A DNA stretch of 54,268 bases, taken from the NCBI GenBank assembly GCA_963813725.1, contig CAWFAI010000012.1:1-54268 (forward strand), read 5' to 3'. Source of the DNA: VGBV01 sp963813725 (GTDB lineage Bacteria > Actinomycetota > Thermoleophilia > Solirubrobacterales > 70-9). A model generated the notes under the pieces. That model was not told the DNA's origin and did no database searches. It worked only from the letters and a program-made list of their open reading frames with translations. This document shows, piece after piece, positions 1 to 7,808 of the stretch (positions are counted from its first letter, which is position 1; each line of letters starts with the position of its first letter). Position numbers and translations under genes: made by a program.

Positions 1-92
1 ACTCGGGCGAGTCCGAGTCCTCGGGCGACTCAGAAGCCGACGCCGAGGGCGAGGGCGAGGGCGAGGGCGAGAAGGCCGGCGCGGAGGCCTAA
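1..92 (+). CDS. atpD: C-terminal tail of ATP synthase beta subunit (partial, inferred)
   Basis: Only the last 29 codons are in the window, ending at a TAA at 90-92. The visible residues are Ser/Glu/Gly-rich and finish with repeated Glu-Gly pairs, so no catalytic part can be seen. The assignment to the F1 beta subunit rests only on position: atpC follows three bases later, and in F-type ATPase operons the gene before atpC is normally atpD. If correct, the beta subunit carries an acidic low-complexity extension that the usual family C-terminus lacks. It could instead be another acidic-tailed protein. Confidence 0.5.
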   Translation, partial: SGESESSGDSEADAEGEGEGEGEKAGAEA

Positions 93-95
93 GGC

Positions 96-518
96 TTGGC
101 CGACGCCCACACCCTGCACGCGAAGGTCCTGACCCCCGAGGGCCAGGTCTTCGAGGGCGACGTCGAACAGCTCTCGACGCGCACCGCCGTGGGCGAGATC
201 GGCATCCTCGCCAACCACGTCCCGGTGCTGGCGCGGCTCCGCCCGACCGAGCTGCGCCTGCACATGTCCGGCGGCGACGTCCAGCGCTGGGCGCAGGCCG
301 AGGGCTGGCTCCAGGTTTTCGCCAACAACGCCACCGTGCTGGTCGGCGAGGCGATTCCGCCCGACCAGCTAGAGGAGTCCTCGCTGCGCGACCGCATGAG
401 CGACGCGGAGCGGCGCCTGTCGGAGGCCGAGGAGGGCACCAGCGCCCACAAGCGGGCCGAGCTGGACCGCGACCGCGCCGAGGCCTTCCTCCAGGTCGCG
501 GGCGGCACCCGGGACTGA
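96..518 (+). CDS. atpC: F1 ATP synthase epsilon subunit
   Basis: This is the epsilon subunit of the F1 sector, the rotating, inhibitory part of the central stalk on the cytoplasmic side of the membrane. The 140-residue product has the normal length. The N-terminal beta-sandwich is seen in 'LHAKVLTPEGQVFEGD', 'GEIGILANHVPVLARL' and a later 'VLVGEA' strand, followed by a charged two-helix C-terminus from about residue 95 rich in Glu/Arg. The start is TTG at 96, preceded by a GGAGG at about 83-87 that lies in the end of the upstream gene, so translation is probably coupled. It is the last ATPase gene; the next gene is unrelated to ATP synthesis. Confidence 0.95.
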   Translation: MADAHTLHAKVLTPEGQVFEGDVEQLSTRTAVGEIGILANHVPVLARLRPTELRLHMSGGDVQRWAQAEGWLQVFANNATVLVGEAIPPDQLEESSLRDRMSDAERRLSEAEEGTSAHKRAELDRDRAEAFLQVAGGTRD

Positions 519-564
519 TCCCCTTTATTTCACCTCCCTTTCGGCGCCTGCCTACGATGCCCGG

Positions 565-1647
565 ATGGACGAAGTAGCCCTCACCCAGCGCCTGGTGGCG
601 TTCGACACCTCCTCCGCGGAGGGACTGCGGCGTGCGTCGGAGTTCGTCGGGGGCTGGCTGGAGTCGCGCGACATCCTCGCCGAGCAGATCATCTCCCGCG
701 GGCTGCCCGTGACGATGGCCGAGGTGGGGCCCCCCGACGCGCCAACCCTCGTCCTGCATGGCCACATCGACGTCGTCCCGGGGTCGGACGAGATGTTCCA
801 GCCGCAGTTGAATGGGGACCGCCTCTACGGCCGCGGCACCTACGACATGAAGGGCGCGCTGGCCGTGATGCTGCTGGTGCTGCACGACCTGCGCGAGCAG
901 CAGGACGTGCGGGTGCGGCTGGGGATCGTCTCGGACGAGGAGTCCGAGGAGGAGGAGAACCGGGGCTCGGACGCCCTGGTAGAGCACGGCTTCATCGGCG
1001 ACTTCGCGATCACCGGCGAGCCCACAAACCTCCAGGTGGGGGTCCAGGCCAAGGGCGTGCTGGCGCTGCGGCTACAGGTCAAGGGCCGGTCGGCGCACGG
1101 CGCCACACCGTGGCTCGGCGACAATGCCGTGGTCAAGGCGGTCGAGGTTTTCCGCGGCATCGAGTCGCTACCGTTCGCGCGGCAGTCCTCCGCCCTGTTC
1201 GATCGCCCCTCGATCAACCTCGGGCGGATCTGGGGTGGCGACGCCTTGAACAAAGTGCCCGACAGCTGCGTCATAGACGTTGACATCCGCTTCCTGCCCG
1301 AGCAGGACCCGAAGGAGATCCTCGCCCAGGTCGAGGGCCTTCCGGATACGCGCGTGCTCACCACCTTCCGCCGGCCCCCCGCCGTCGTCGAGGCCGACGA
1401 CCCCTTCGTCGTCGGGCTCTGCGAGGCGACCTCGCCGCACCACCCCGAGCGCGTGATGAGCGTGGGCCGCGACGGCGCCTCCGACGCGGTCTCCTTCCTC
1501 AACGTGGGCGTGCCCGCGGTCGAGTTCGGCCCGATCGGCGACGGCCATCACGGCCCTGAGGAGTGGGTCTCGATCGCCTCGCTGCGCGGCTACCGCCAGG
1601 CGCTGGGCGGCTTCATCAAGGAGTTCCCCGGAATGGTGCCGGCGTGA
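565..1647 (+). CDS. M20-family metallo-deacylase (DapE/ArgE-like)
   Basis: A cytoplasmic two-zinc amidohydrolase of the M20 family, such as succinyl-diaminopimelate desuccinylase or acetylornithine deacetylase. The 360 residues contain the family motifs in order: 'HGHIDVVP' (H67, D69), 'YDMKG' with bridging D94, the 'DEE' catalytic/ligand glutamates E125-E126, 'GEPT' (E152), the lid-domain 'GRSAHGATPW' at about 174-183, and 'GDGHHGPEEW' with the C-terminal zinc histidine at 328-329. Its stop overlaps the GTG of the LCP gene by the GTGA pattern, so the two are likely cotranscribed. A role in diaminopimelate supply for the wall would suit the neighbour, but M20 substrate specificity cannot be read from sequence alone. 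Confidence 0.85.
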   Translation: MDEVALTQRLVAFDTSSAEGLRRASEFVGGWLESRDILAEQIISRGLPVTMAEVGPPDAPTLVLHGHIDVVPGSDEMFQPQLNGDRLYGRGTYDMKGALAVMLLVLHDLREQQDVRVRLGIVSDEESEEEENRGSDALVEHGFIGDFAITGEPTNLQVGVQAKGVLALRLQVKGRSAHGATPWLGDNAVVKAVEVFRGIESLPFARQSSALFDRPSINLGRIWGGDALNKVPDSCVIDVDIRFLPEQDPKEILAQVEGLPDTRVLTTFRRPPAVVEADDPFVVGLCEATSPHHPERVMSVGRDGASDAVSFLNVGVPAVEFGPIGDGHHGPEEWVSIASLRGYRQALGGFIKEFPGMVPA

Positions 1648-3710
1648 CGCCCGAGAACGGCAGGGACGAGACGAACGGCGAGCGCCCGGCCGATCCGCAG
1701 CCGCCTGACCAGACCGAGGAGTACGAGCTGCCCGAGGAGGACCACGAGGACCCGGCCTCCCCGGAGGAGGAGGCCGAGGAGGGGGGCCCCGAGGAGGACG
1801 TCGAGGGGAGCCACGAAGCCGACGAGGATCCCGGCGGCGAAGAGGACGAGCCGGACGAAGAGGACGAGCCGGACGAAGAGGACGGCCTCGAGGGAGAGGA
1901 CGAGCCAGAGGAAGAGGACGAGCCAGAGGAAGAGGACGAGCTCTCCGAAGAGGACGAGCTGACCCGGGTCATCAGCGCCGAGACCCAGGAGTGGGACGGG
2001 CTCGAGGAGGCCGAGCGGCAGGGCGAGGCCGAGAAGACCTTCGTCCGCTCAGCGGCCGGCGCGGTCGCGGGCGCCGGTGCCAAGGCGCGCTCGAAGATCA
2101 CCTCCGGCTTCGAGTCGGTGGGCGGCGAGAAGGTCACCTCAGGGTTCCGGACGGTGGCGGGCAGGGTCCGCTTCCCGCTGTGGGCGCGGTTCCTGACGGC
2201 TGCCTTCGTGATCGTGCTCTCGGTGGGAACCGCCACCGCCGCCAGCCTGCTGCTCTACATCGAGGGCATCGCCGATGACCTGAAGCTCGATCCCGAGTTC
2301 GTCACGATCGAGGACAAGCTCTCCAGGGTCGAGGCGGGCGAGCCGCAGACGATCATGATCCTCGGCTCCGACAAGCGCCCGGAGTTCAAGAAGGACAAGT
2401 TCCGCGGGCTCTCTGACACCACGATGCTGCTGCGCATCGACCCGGATCGCAATGCGATCGTCCTGTTCTCACTGCCGCGCGACCTCAAGGTCGAGATCCC
2501 GGGTTACGGCACCGCAAAGCTCAACGAGGCCTACGCCAACGGCGGGCCCGAGCTGACCCTGGAGACGATCCAGAACCTGACCGCGGTCCCCGCGACCGAC
2601 AACCAGGGGCTGGAGGTCAACCACATCGTCAACGTCGACTTCGAGGGGTTCGCCAGGGCGGTGAACGCGATCGGCTGCGTCTACGTGGACGTCGACCGGC
2701 GCTACTACCACTCGAACGACGAAACGGTGGAGGACTACGAGGAGATCGACATTCAGCCCGGCTACCAGGCGCTGTGCGGGTTCAACGCGCTCGACTACGC
2801 GCGCTACCGCCACACCGACAACGACGTCGTGCGCGCGGCGCGCCAGCAGGACTTCCTGCGGGAGGCGCGCCAGAAAGTTCCCCCCGAGGTCATCTTCGCC
2901 GATCGCAAGGAGCTGATCGACATCTTCACCGAGCACACCACCTCGGACATCGACAGCGCGGCCGACATGCTCGAGGTGCTGAAGCTCTTCATCGAGGCCC
3001 GCGACGCCCCGGTGAAGGAGGTCCACTTCGAGGGCCAGCTCGGCCCCTCGTTCGTGACCACCACGACCGCCGAGATCAACAAGGCCGTGACGCAGTTTCT
3101 GGGCATCGAGGACACGCCCGGCCAGCGCGGCGAGACCGCCGCTCCCGAGGACCCGGGCTCCGTCACCCCCGAGTCCGCGCCCGACGAGAGCGGCAGCACG
3201 CCGGCCGCCGGGGCCAAGGCGAAGAGGAAGAAGGGTGGGGACGCGCAGCTGGTCGAAAGCACCTACGGAAAGGAGCTCGCCAAGAGCATTCGCGCCCGCA
3301 AGGTGAAGCTGCCGATCTACTACCCGACGATCCTCGAGGCCGGCACCGACTACGCCCAGAAGCCTCGCGTCTACAAGATCAACGGCACCGGCGAGGGCAG
3401 CCCGCCCAACCGCGAGCGCGCCGCGTACAAGTGGGTCTTCTCGCGCCCCGCGCTGGGCGAGTACTACGGGTTCATGGCAACCCGCTGGAAGGACCCGCCG
3501 ATCCTGAAGAACCCCTCCGAGGAGCGCGAGATCGACGGGCGCACCTACAAGCTGTTCTACGACGGCGACCGCCTGAAGCTGATCGCGTGGCAGGACGACG
3601 AGGGCTCCTTCTGGCTCTCCAACACCCTGATCCAGTCGCTCTCGGACCGCGAGATGATCGACATCGCAAAGGGCATGGCGGAGCTGCCCAGGCTCGGCCG
3701 CCGGCGCTGA
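1644..3710 (+). CDS. LytR-CpsA-Psr (LCP) family cell-wall glycopolymer ligase with acidic N-terminus
   Basis: LCP proteins transfer undecaprenyl-linked glycopolymers onto peptidoglycan outside the membrane. From the GTG at 1644 the protein is 688 residues. Residues 1 to about 115 are an intracellular, extremely Glu/Asp/Pro-rich segment with 18-bp DNA repeats. A single membrane span follows near residues 175-200 ('FLTAAFVIVLSV'). The LCP domain shows 'ILGSDKR', 'SDTTMLLRIDP', 'LFSLPRDL', 'KLNEAYANGG', 'VDFEGFARAVNAIG' and the Arg-rich 'YARYRHTDNDVVRAARQQ' that binds the pyrophosphate. A further region of about 200 residues after a Lys-rich linker ends the protein. The longer frame opens at 1563, but the GTG overlapping the M20 stop is the better start. 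The next genes make activated sugars. Confidence 0.88.
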   Translation: MTPENGRDETNGERPADPQPPDQTEEYELPEEDHEDPASPEEEAEEGGPEEDVEGSHEADEDPGGEEDEPDEEDEPDEEDGLEGEDEPEEEDEPEEEDELSEEDELTRVISAETQEWDGLEEAERQGEAEKTFVRSAAGAVAGAGAKARSKITSGFESVGGEKVTSGFRTVAGRVRFPLWARFLTAAFVIVLSVGTATAASLLLYIEGIADDLKLDPEFVTIEDKLSRVEAGEPQTIMILGSDKRPEFKKDKFRGLSDTTMLLRIDPDRNAIVLFSLPRDLKVEIPGYGTAKLNEAYANGGPELTLETIQNLTAVPATDNQGLEVNHIVNVDFEGFARAVNAIGCVYVDVDRRYYHSNDETVEDYEEIDIQPGYQALCGFNALDYARYRHTDNDVVRAARQQDFLREARQKVPPEVIFADRKELIDIFTEHTTSDIDSAADMLEVLKLFIEARDAPVKEVHFEGQLGPSFVTTTTAEINKAVTQFLGIEDTPGQRGETAAPEDPGSVTPESAPDESGSTPAAGAKAKRKKGGDAQLVESTYGKELAKSIRARKVKLPIYYPTILEAGTDYAQKPRVYKINGTGEGSPPNRERAAYKWVFSRPALGEYYGFMATRWKDPPILKNPSEEREIDGRTYKLFYDGDRLKLIAWQDDEGSFWLSNTLIQSLSDREMIDIAKGMAELPRLGRRR
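1839..1959 (+). repeat. Imperfect 18-bp tandem repeat coding for acidic residues
   Basis: Copies of a unit reading gaagaggacgagccggac lie head to tail. The first two (1839-1856, 1857-1874) are identical and later ones degenerate. They encode repeats of Glu-Glu-Asp-Glu-Pro-Asp in the cytoplasmic N-terminus of the LCP protein. Tandem units of this kind change copy number easily, so the length may vary between strains. Confidence 0.8.
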
Positions 3711-3760
3711 GCGCGCCCCCGGCCGCGACCCCGGACCGCCCCGGCTGAGAAGCTTTCCTG

Positions 3761-5086
3761 ATGAGCGAACGAGAGCCAATCGGCGTCGTCGGCGTCGGCT
3801 GGGTGGGCCTGGTGACGGCCGCCTGCTTCGCGGAGATGGGCCACCGGGTGGTCGCCCGCGACATCCTGCCCGAGAAGGTCGCCGCGCTGGAGGCGGGCGA
3901 GCTCCCCTTCCACGAGCCCCAGCTGGCGGAGCTGATCGCGAAGAACTCCGAGCGGCTGAGCTTCACGACCGAGATGGGCGACCTGCTCGAGGCGGCCCGC
4001 CTGGTCTTCGTCTGCGTGCAGACGCCGCCGACCCATTCGGGCGACGCCGACCTCTCCGCGGTCCACCAGGCCGTCGAGGAGATCGGCGCCGCCGAGGGCC
4101 GCGCCCTGGTGATGAAGAGCACCGTGCCGGTCGGTACCGGGCGCACGATCAAGCGCTCGGACCCCGACCTGTCCTATGTCTCCTGCCCCGAGTTCCTCCG
4201 TGAGGGCACTGCCGTCAACGACTTCATGGCGCCCGACCGGATCGTGGTCGGCGCCGCCCTCGGCGACGAGTGGGCGGCCGACGCGGTCGAGGCTGCCTAC
4301 AAGCCGCTCGGCGCTCCGATCGTCCGCACCGACGTCGCCAGCGCCGAGATGATCAAGCTCGCCTCCAACGCCTTCCTCGCGACCAAGATCAGCTTCATCA
4401 ACGAGATCGCGAACGTGAGCGAGGGGGTCGGCGCCGACGTGACCGAGGTCGCCCGTGGCATGGGCCTGGACGATCGGATCGGTCCGAAGTTCCTGCGCGC
4501 GGGCGCGGGCTATTCGGGCTCCTGCCTTCCGAAGGATGTGAGCGGGCTTAAGCAGCTGGCCGGAAACTCCGGATACCACTTCCAGCTACTGACCGCGGTG
4601 ATCGAGGTGAACGAGCTGCAGAAGCGCCGGCTGGTCGGGAAGCTGGCCAAGCACCTCGGCTCGCTTGTGGGCAAGCGGATCGCGCTTCTGGGGCTCGCCT
4701 TCAAGCCCGACACCGATGACATGCGCGACGCCGTGAGCCTGGTGCTGGCTGCCAGGCTGAGGAGCGAGGGGGCCGTCGTCAGCGCGTTCGATCCCGTCGC
4801 TGCGCAGCGCGCCGCCGGCCTGCTGCCAGGCGTGGAGATCGTGTCGAGCGCGATGGAGGCCCTCGAGCGCGCTGACGCCGCCGTGCTCGTGACCGAGTGG
4901 CCCGAGTTCGCCGAACTTGATTGGGCGGAGGTCGCCAAGCGGATGAGCAACCCGCTGCTGATCGACGGCCGCAACTTCCTTGACGCGGAGGCGGTTCGCG
5001 CCGCGGGCATCGCCTACGACGGGATCGGCAGGCCGTCACCTGCGGAGGGGGCGGCGGCAGTGAGCGAAGGCAGGGACGGGGGCTGA
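3761..5086 (+). CDS. UDP-glucose/GDP-mannose 6-dehydrogenase family protein
   Basis: An NAD-dependent four-electron sugar-nucleotide dehydrogenase making a UDP-uronic acid (or GDP-mannuronate) for surface polysaccharide. The 441 residues have the N-terminal Rossmann motif 'GVGWVG' at 11-16, the central 'STVPVGT' and 'CPEFLREGTAVND' blocks, the 'KLASNAFLATKISFINEIAN' helix, and the catalytic cysteine C255 in 'GYSGSCLPKD'. The C-terminal domain contains 'LGLAFKPDTDDMRDAVS'. All key residues are present. It ends in a TGATG overlap with the nucleotidyltransferase downstream, so the two are translationally coupled. UDP-glucose is the likeliest substrate by family frequency, but this is not proven by sequence. 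Confidence 0.92.
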   Translation: MSEREPIGVVGVGWVGLVTAACFAEMGHRVVARDILPEKVAALEAGELPFHEPQLAELIAKNSERLSFTTEMGDLLEAARLVFVCVQTPPTHSGDADLSAVHQAVEEIGAAEGRALVMKSTVPVGTGRTIKRSDPDLSYVSCPEFLREGTAVNDFMAPDRIVVGAALGDEWAADAVEAAYKPLGAPIVRTDVASAEMIKLASNAFLATKISFINEIANVSEGVGADVTEVARGMGLDDRIGPKFLRAGAGYSGSCLPKDVSGLKQLAGNSGYHFQLLTAVIEVNELQKRRLVGKLAKHLGSLVGKRIALLGLAFKPDTDDMRDAVSLVLAARLRSEGAVVSAFDPVAAQRAAGLLPGVEIVSSAMEALERADAAVLVTEWPEFAELDWAEVAKRMSNPLLIDGRNFLDAEAVRAAGIAYDGIGRPSPAEGAAAVSEGRDGG

Positions 5087-6135
5087 TGCAGGCCCTGATC
5101 CTGGCTGGGGGCGAGGGGACCCGCCTGCGCCCGCTCACCGGAAAAATGCCGAAGCCCGTGGTGCCGCTGGCGGGCAGGCCCCACATCCTCTACGTGATCG
5201 ACTGGCTCCGCGGCCACGGGGTCGATGACGTCGTCGTCTCCTGCGCGCACCTGGCAGATGAGGTGCAGGAGGCGCTGGAGGGGATCGAGACGGGCACGCG
5301 GCTGCGCTTCGTGGTCGAGCCCGACGCCCGCGGGACGGCCGGAGCGATCAAGTTCGCCGAGCCCGCGCTGGGGGATCGCTTCTTCGTCCTCAACGGGGAC
5401 GTGCTCTGTGACCTCGACCTGGGCGCGCTGGTCGCCCAGCACGAGCGGACCGGGGCGCGGGCGACGATCGCGCTCTACCCGGTCGAGGACCCGACCGGGT
5501 ACGGGCTCGTCCACCGGGCCGAGGATGGCGAAATCCGGGAGTTCCTGGAGAAGCCGGATCTCCAGGTCCCCAGACAGCGCGGAATCGACACCGACGAGAT
5601 CAACGCGGGCGCCTACCTGCTGGAGCGCTCGGTGCTGGACGCGATCCCGCCCGACGCTGACGTCTCGATCGAGCGCGAGATCTTCCCGGCGCTGGTCGGC
5701 GAAGGCCTCTACGGGCGCCGCCTGGAGGGCTACTGGATCGACATCGGGACGCCCGCCCGCTATCTCCAGGCCAACTGGGACATCCTCGAGCGCAGGGTCG
5801 AGACCGTCGTCGGCCGGCGGCTGGACGACCAGGGCCTCCTGGTCGAGGAGGGCGCCGAGGTCAGCGCCGACGCCGAGCTGGCGTCGCCCGCCCTGCTCGG
5901 CACCGGCGTGGAGGTAGCCGCCGGCGCGAGGGTCGGCCCGCGCGCGGTCCTGGGCGCGGGGACCGCGGTCGCCGCGGACGCGAGCGTCCAGGGCTCGGTG
6001 CTGTTGCCGAACTGCAGCGTCGGGGAGGGCGCGCGGCTGCGCGAGGCGATCCTCGCCGCGGGCGCCGAGATCGCTCCCGGCGCCGAGCCGGAGCCCGGCG
6101 GGGTCGTCGGCGAGGGCGAGCGGGTGCCCGCGTGA
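5086..6135 (+). CDS. Sugar-1-phosphate nucleotidyltransferase (mannose-1-P guanylyltransferase-like)
   Basis: This enzyme activates a sugar-1-phosphate with an NTP to give an NDP-sugar. The 349 residues begin with the nucleotide-binding 'LILAGGEGTRLRPLT' and 'MPKPVVPLAGRP', followed by 'GTAGAIK', the metal-binding 'VLNGDVLCDLDL', 'FLEKPD', 'NAGAYLLE' and 'GYWIDIGTPARYLQAN'. From about residue 255 an Ala/Gly-rich left-handed beta-helix (hexapeptide repeats) forms the C-terminus. The layout is that of GDP-mannose pyrophosphorylase-like proteins; glucose-1-phosphate thymidylyl- or uridylyltransferase is possible. It sits between the UDP-sugar dehydrogenase and PGI/PMI. Since PGI/PMI makes fructose/mannose-6-phosphate, a GDP-mannose route is the simplest reading. 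Confidence 0.85.
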   Translation: MQALILAGGEGTRLRPLTGKMPKPVVPLAGRPHILYVIDWLRGHGVDDVVVSCAHLADEVQEALEGIETGTRLRFVVEPDARGTAGAIKFAEPALGDRFFVLNGDVLCDLDLGALVAQHERTGARATIALYPVEDPTGYGLVHRAEDGEIREFLEKPDLQVPRQRGIDTDEINAGAYLLERSVLDAIPPDADVSIEREIFPALVGEGLYGRRLEGYWIDIGTPARYLQANWDILERRVETVVGRRLDDQGLLVEEGAEVSADAELASPALLGTGVEVAAGARVGPRAVLGAGTAVAADASVQGSVLLPNCSVGEGARLREAILAAGAEIAPGAEPEPGGVVGEGERVPA

Positions 6136-7142
6136 GCGCGCCCGACAGCCAGGGCATCCGCGACTCGGTCCTGGCGATCCCCGAGCATCTGCGCGACGCG
6201 CTCTGGAGGATCGAGAGCGCCCGGCTGCGCCCGATGGAGGCGCCAGCGGCCTTCGTCTGCGGAATGGGCGGCTCGGCGATCGGCGGCGACCTGGCCGCGG
6301 CGGCGTTGGGGGACCGGGTCTCGAAGCCGTTCCTGACCGTGCGCGGATACGAGCTCCCGAGCTGGGCGCCGGCGGGCTCGGCCGTGCTCTGCTCGAGCTA
6401 CTCGGGCGAGACCGAGGAGGCCCTGGCCTGCTACGCCGCCGCCGAGGCGCTCGGCGCGCAGCGGCTGGTCGCGACCACCGGAGGCCAGCTGGCCGATGCC
6501 GCGCGGCGCGACGACGTGCCCGTGGTGGGACTGCCCGGCCTGCTTCCGCAGCCGCGCACCGCGGTCGGCTACATGTTCTGCGTCGCAGCCGAACTGGCCG
6601 TGCTGGCGCTGGCCGCCCCGCGCATCGCCACCGAGATCGACGCCGCCGCCAGCCACCTGAACGGGCGCGCCGACGCGCTGGCGGATCGGGCGGTCGAGCT
6701 CGCCGAGCAGATCGGCGACGCCGTCCCCGTCATCTACGGCTCGGATCTGACGGCCGCGGTCGGCTACCGCTGGAAGACGCAGGTGAACGAGAACGCGAAG
6801 GCCCCGGCCTTCTTCTCGGCGCTGCCCGAGGCCGACCACAACGAGCTGGCGGGCTGGACCAGGGCCAAGCAGGAAGCAGGCGCCCTGGCCGCCGTCCTGC
6901 TCCACGACAGCGACCAGCACCCTCGCGAGCGGCGCCGGATCGAGCTGACCGGCGAGGTGATCGAACCCCAGGCCCATGCGGTGCTTACCGTCGAGGCCGA
7001 GGGCGAGACGCGGACGGCCCGCGTGCTCGAGCTGGTGATGCTCGGCGACCTGCTGTCGCTGGAGCTCGCCGCCCGCCGCGGGGTCGACCCGGGGCCCATC
7101 GACGCCATCGGCGAGCTGAAGAGGAAGATGGGCGACCCCTGA
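6132..7142 (+). CDS. Bifunctional phosphoglucose/phosphomannose isomerase (SIS domains)
   Basis: A cytoplasmic sugar-phosphate isomerase built of two SIS domains, of the short PGI/PMI type known from archaea and actinobacteria. The 336 residues contain 'VCGMGGSAIGGDL', the Ser/Thr phosphate-binding 'SSYSGETEEALACY', and the second-domain block 'YRWKTQVNENAKAPAFFS' followed by 'LPEADHNELAGW', which holds the catalytic Glu/His typical of the family. The GTG start at 6132 overlaps the upstream stop as GTGA. It would supply fructose-6-phosphate or mannose-6-phosphate to the activating enzyme upstream. The stop overlaps the start of a broken ABC-ATPase gene. Confidence 0.9.
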   Translation: MSAPDSQGIRDSVLAIPEHLRDALWRIESARLRPMEAPAAFVCGMGGSAIGGDLAAAALGDRVSKPFLTVRGYELPSWAPAGSAVLCSSYSGETEEALACYAAAEALGAQRLVATTGGQLADAARRDDVPVVGLPGLLPQPRTAVGYMFCVAAELAVLALAAPRIATEIDAAASHLNGRADALADRAVELAEQIGDAVPVIYGSDLTAAVGYRWKTQVNENAKAPAFFSALPEADHNELAGWTRAKQEAGALAAVLLHDSDQHPRERRRIELTGEVIEPQAHAVLTVEAEGETRTARVLELVMLGDLLSLELAARRGVDPGPIDAIGELKRKMGDP

Positions 7143-7388
7143 TGACCGCAGCAAGCGGGGGCGGGACGCCCCACCCGGGCTCCGCCGCGATCGAGATCAG
7201 GGGGTTGACGAAGGTCTTCGGCTCGGGCGAGACTGCGGTGCGGGCCCTCGACGGCATCGACCTGCAGATCGAGCGCGGCGAGATGGTCGCGATCATGGGA
7301 CCGTCGGGCTCGGCGGACGCCGCTTCGACGGCCTCGACGACCGCGAGCTGACGCTGCTGCGCCGCGAGGGCATCGGCTTCGTCTTAGG
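7142..7388 (+). pseudogene. Remnant of a MacB/LolD-type ABC transporter ATPase, internally deleted and truncated
   Basis: From ATG 7142 the first frame reads like an ABC ATPase N-terminus: 'IEIRGLTKVFG', 'VRALDGIDLQIERGEMVAIMGPSGS'. It then breaks off where 'GKST' should follow and hits TGA at 7349-7351. In another frame from about 7316 the sequence resumes as 'GRRFDGLDDRELTLLRREGIGFV', the segment that normally lies 25-30 residues after Walker A, and then breaks again at 7383 where 'FQ' is expected. So an internal, out-of-frame piece including the Walker A lysine is missing, and everything after the Q-loop is gone. The next gene (arfB) begins on the other strand at once. There is no partner permease. 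It is either a real deletion remnant or a misassembly. Confidence 0.75.
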
Positions 7389-7808
7389 TCACGACGGGTC
7401 GATCCTGCGGCGCTTGGCCTTGCGCTCGGAGGTGCGGCGCTTCTGCTCCAGGCGGCGCTCGCGGGCGGCGCGGCCCGGGCGGGTCGGCCGGCGCTTCTTC
7501 GGGCGCCGCACTCCATCGGCGAGCTTTGAGGCGAGGCGCTCCAGGGCCAGCTCGCGGTTGCGCGCCTGGCTGCGGGCGTCCTGGGCGACCGAGGTGACGC
7601 GCCCGCCCAGCTTCTCGAGCAACCGGCGGCGCTGCGCGTCGCTGAGCGATTCCGAGGCCTCGACGTCGAACACCGCCTCGATCCGCGAGGAGGTCACGTT
7701 CGCGTGCTGGCCTCCTGGCCCCGAGGAGCGGCTCGCGCGCAGCTCGATCTCGGCCAGCGGGATCGAGAGTTCGTCGTTGACCCGCAGTGAGCCCTCGTCC
7801 GCGCTCAT
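7389..7808 (-). CDS. arfB: ArfB/YaeJ-type peptidyl-tRNA hydrolase (ribosome rescue)
   Basis: ArfB enters stalled ribosomes that have no intact mRNA in the A site and hydrolyses the peptidyl-tRNA. The 139-residue product has the class I release-factor catalytic motif 'GPGGQHANVTSSR' with GGQ at residues 32-34, no stop-codon recognition domain, and a basic C-terminal tail ('KAKRRRIDP') that in the family threads into the mRNA channel. Its ATG overlaps the stop of the cyclase gene (ATGA), so the two are cotranscribed on the minus strand. With tmRNA/SmpB also in this window, the organism has at least two rescue routes. Confidence 0.93.
   Translation of the reverse strand: MSADEGSLRVNDELSIPLAEIELRASRSSGPGGQHANVTSSRIEAVFDVEASESLSDAQRRRLLEKLGGRVTSVAQDARSQARNRELALERLASKLADGVRRPKKRRPTRPGRAARERRLEQKRRTSERKAKRRRIDPS

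Noticed and set aside
2469..3779. 436-codon minus-strand open frame, and a similar one at 5760-7154
   Set aside because: Both lie opposite well-supported genes (LCP; nucleotidyltransferase and PGI/PMI) and have no recognisable domain.
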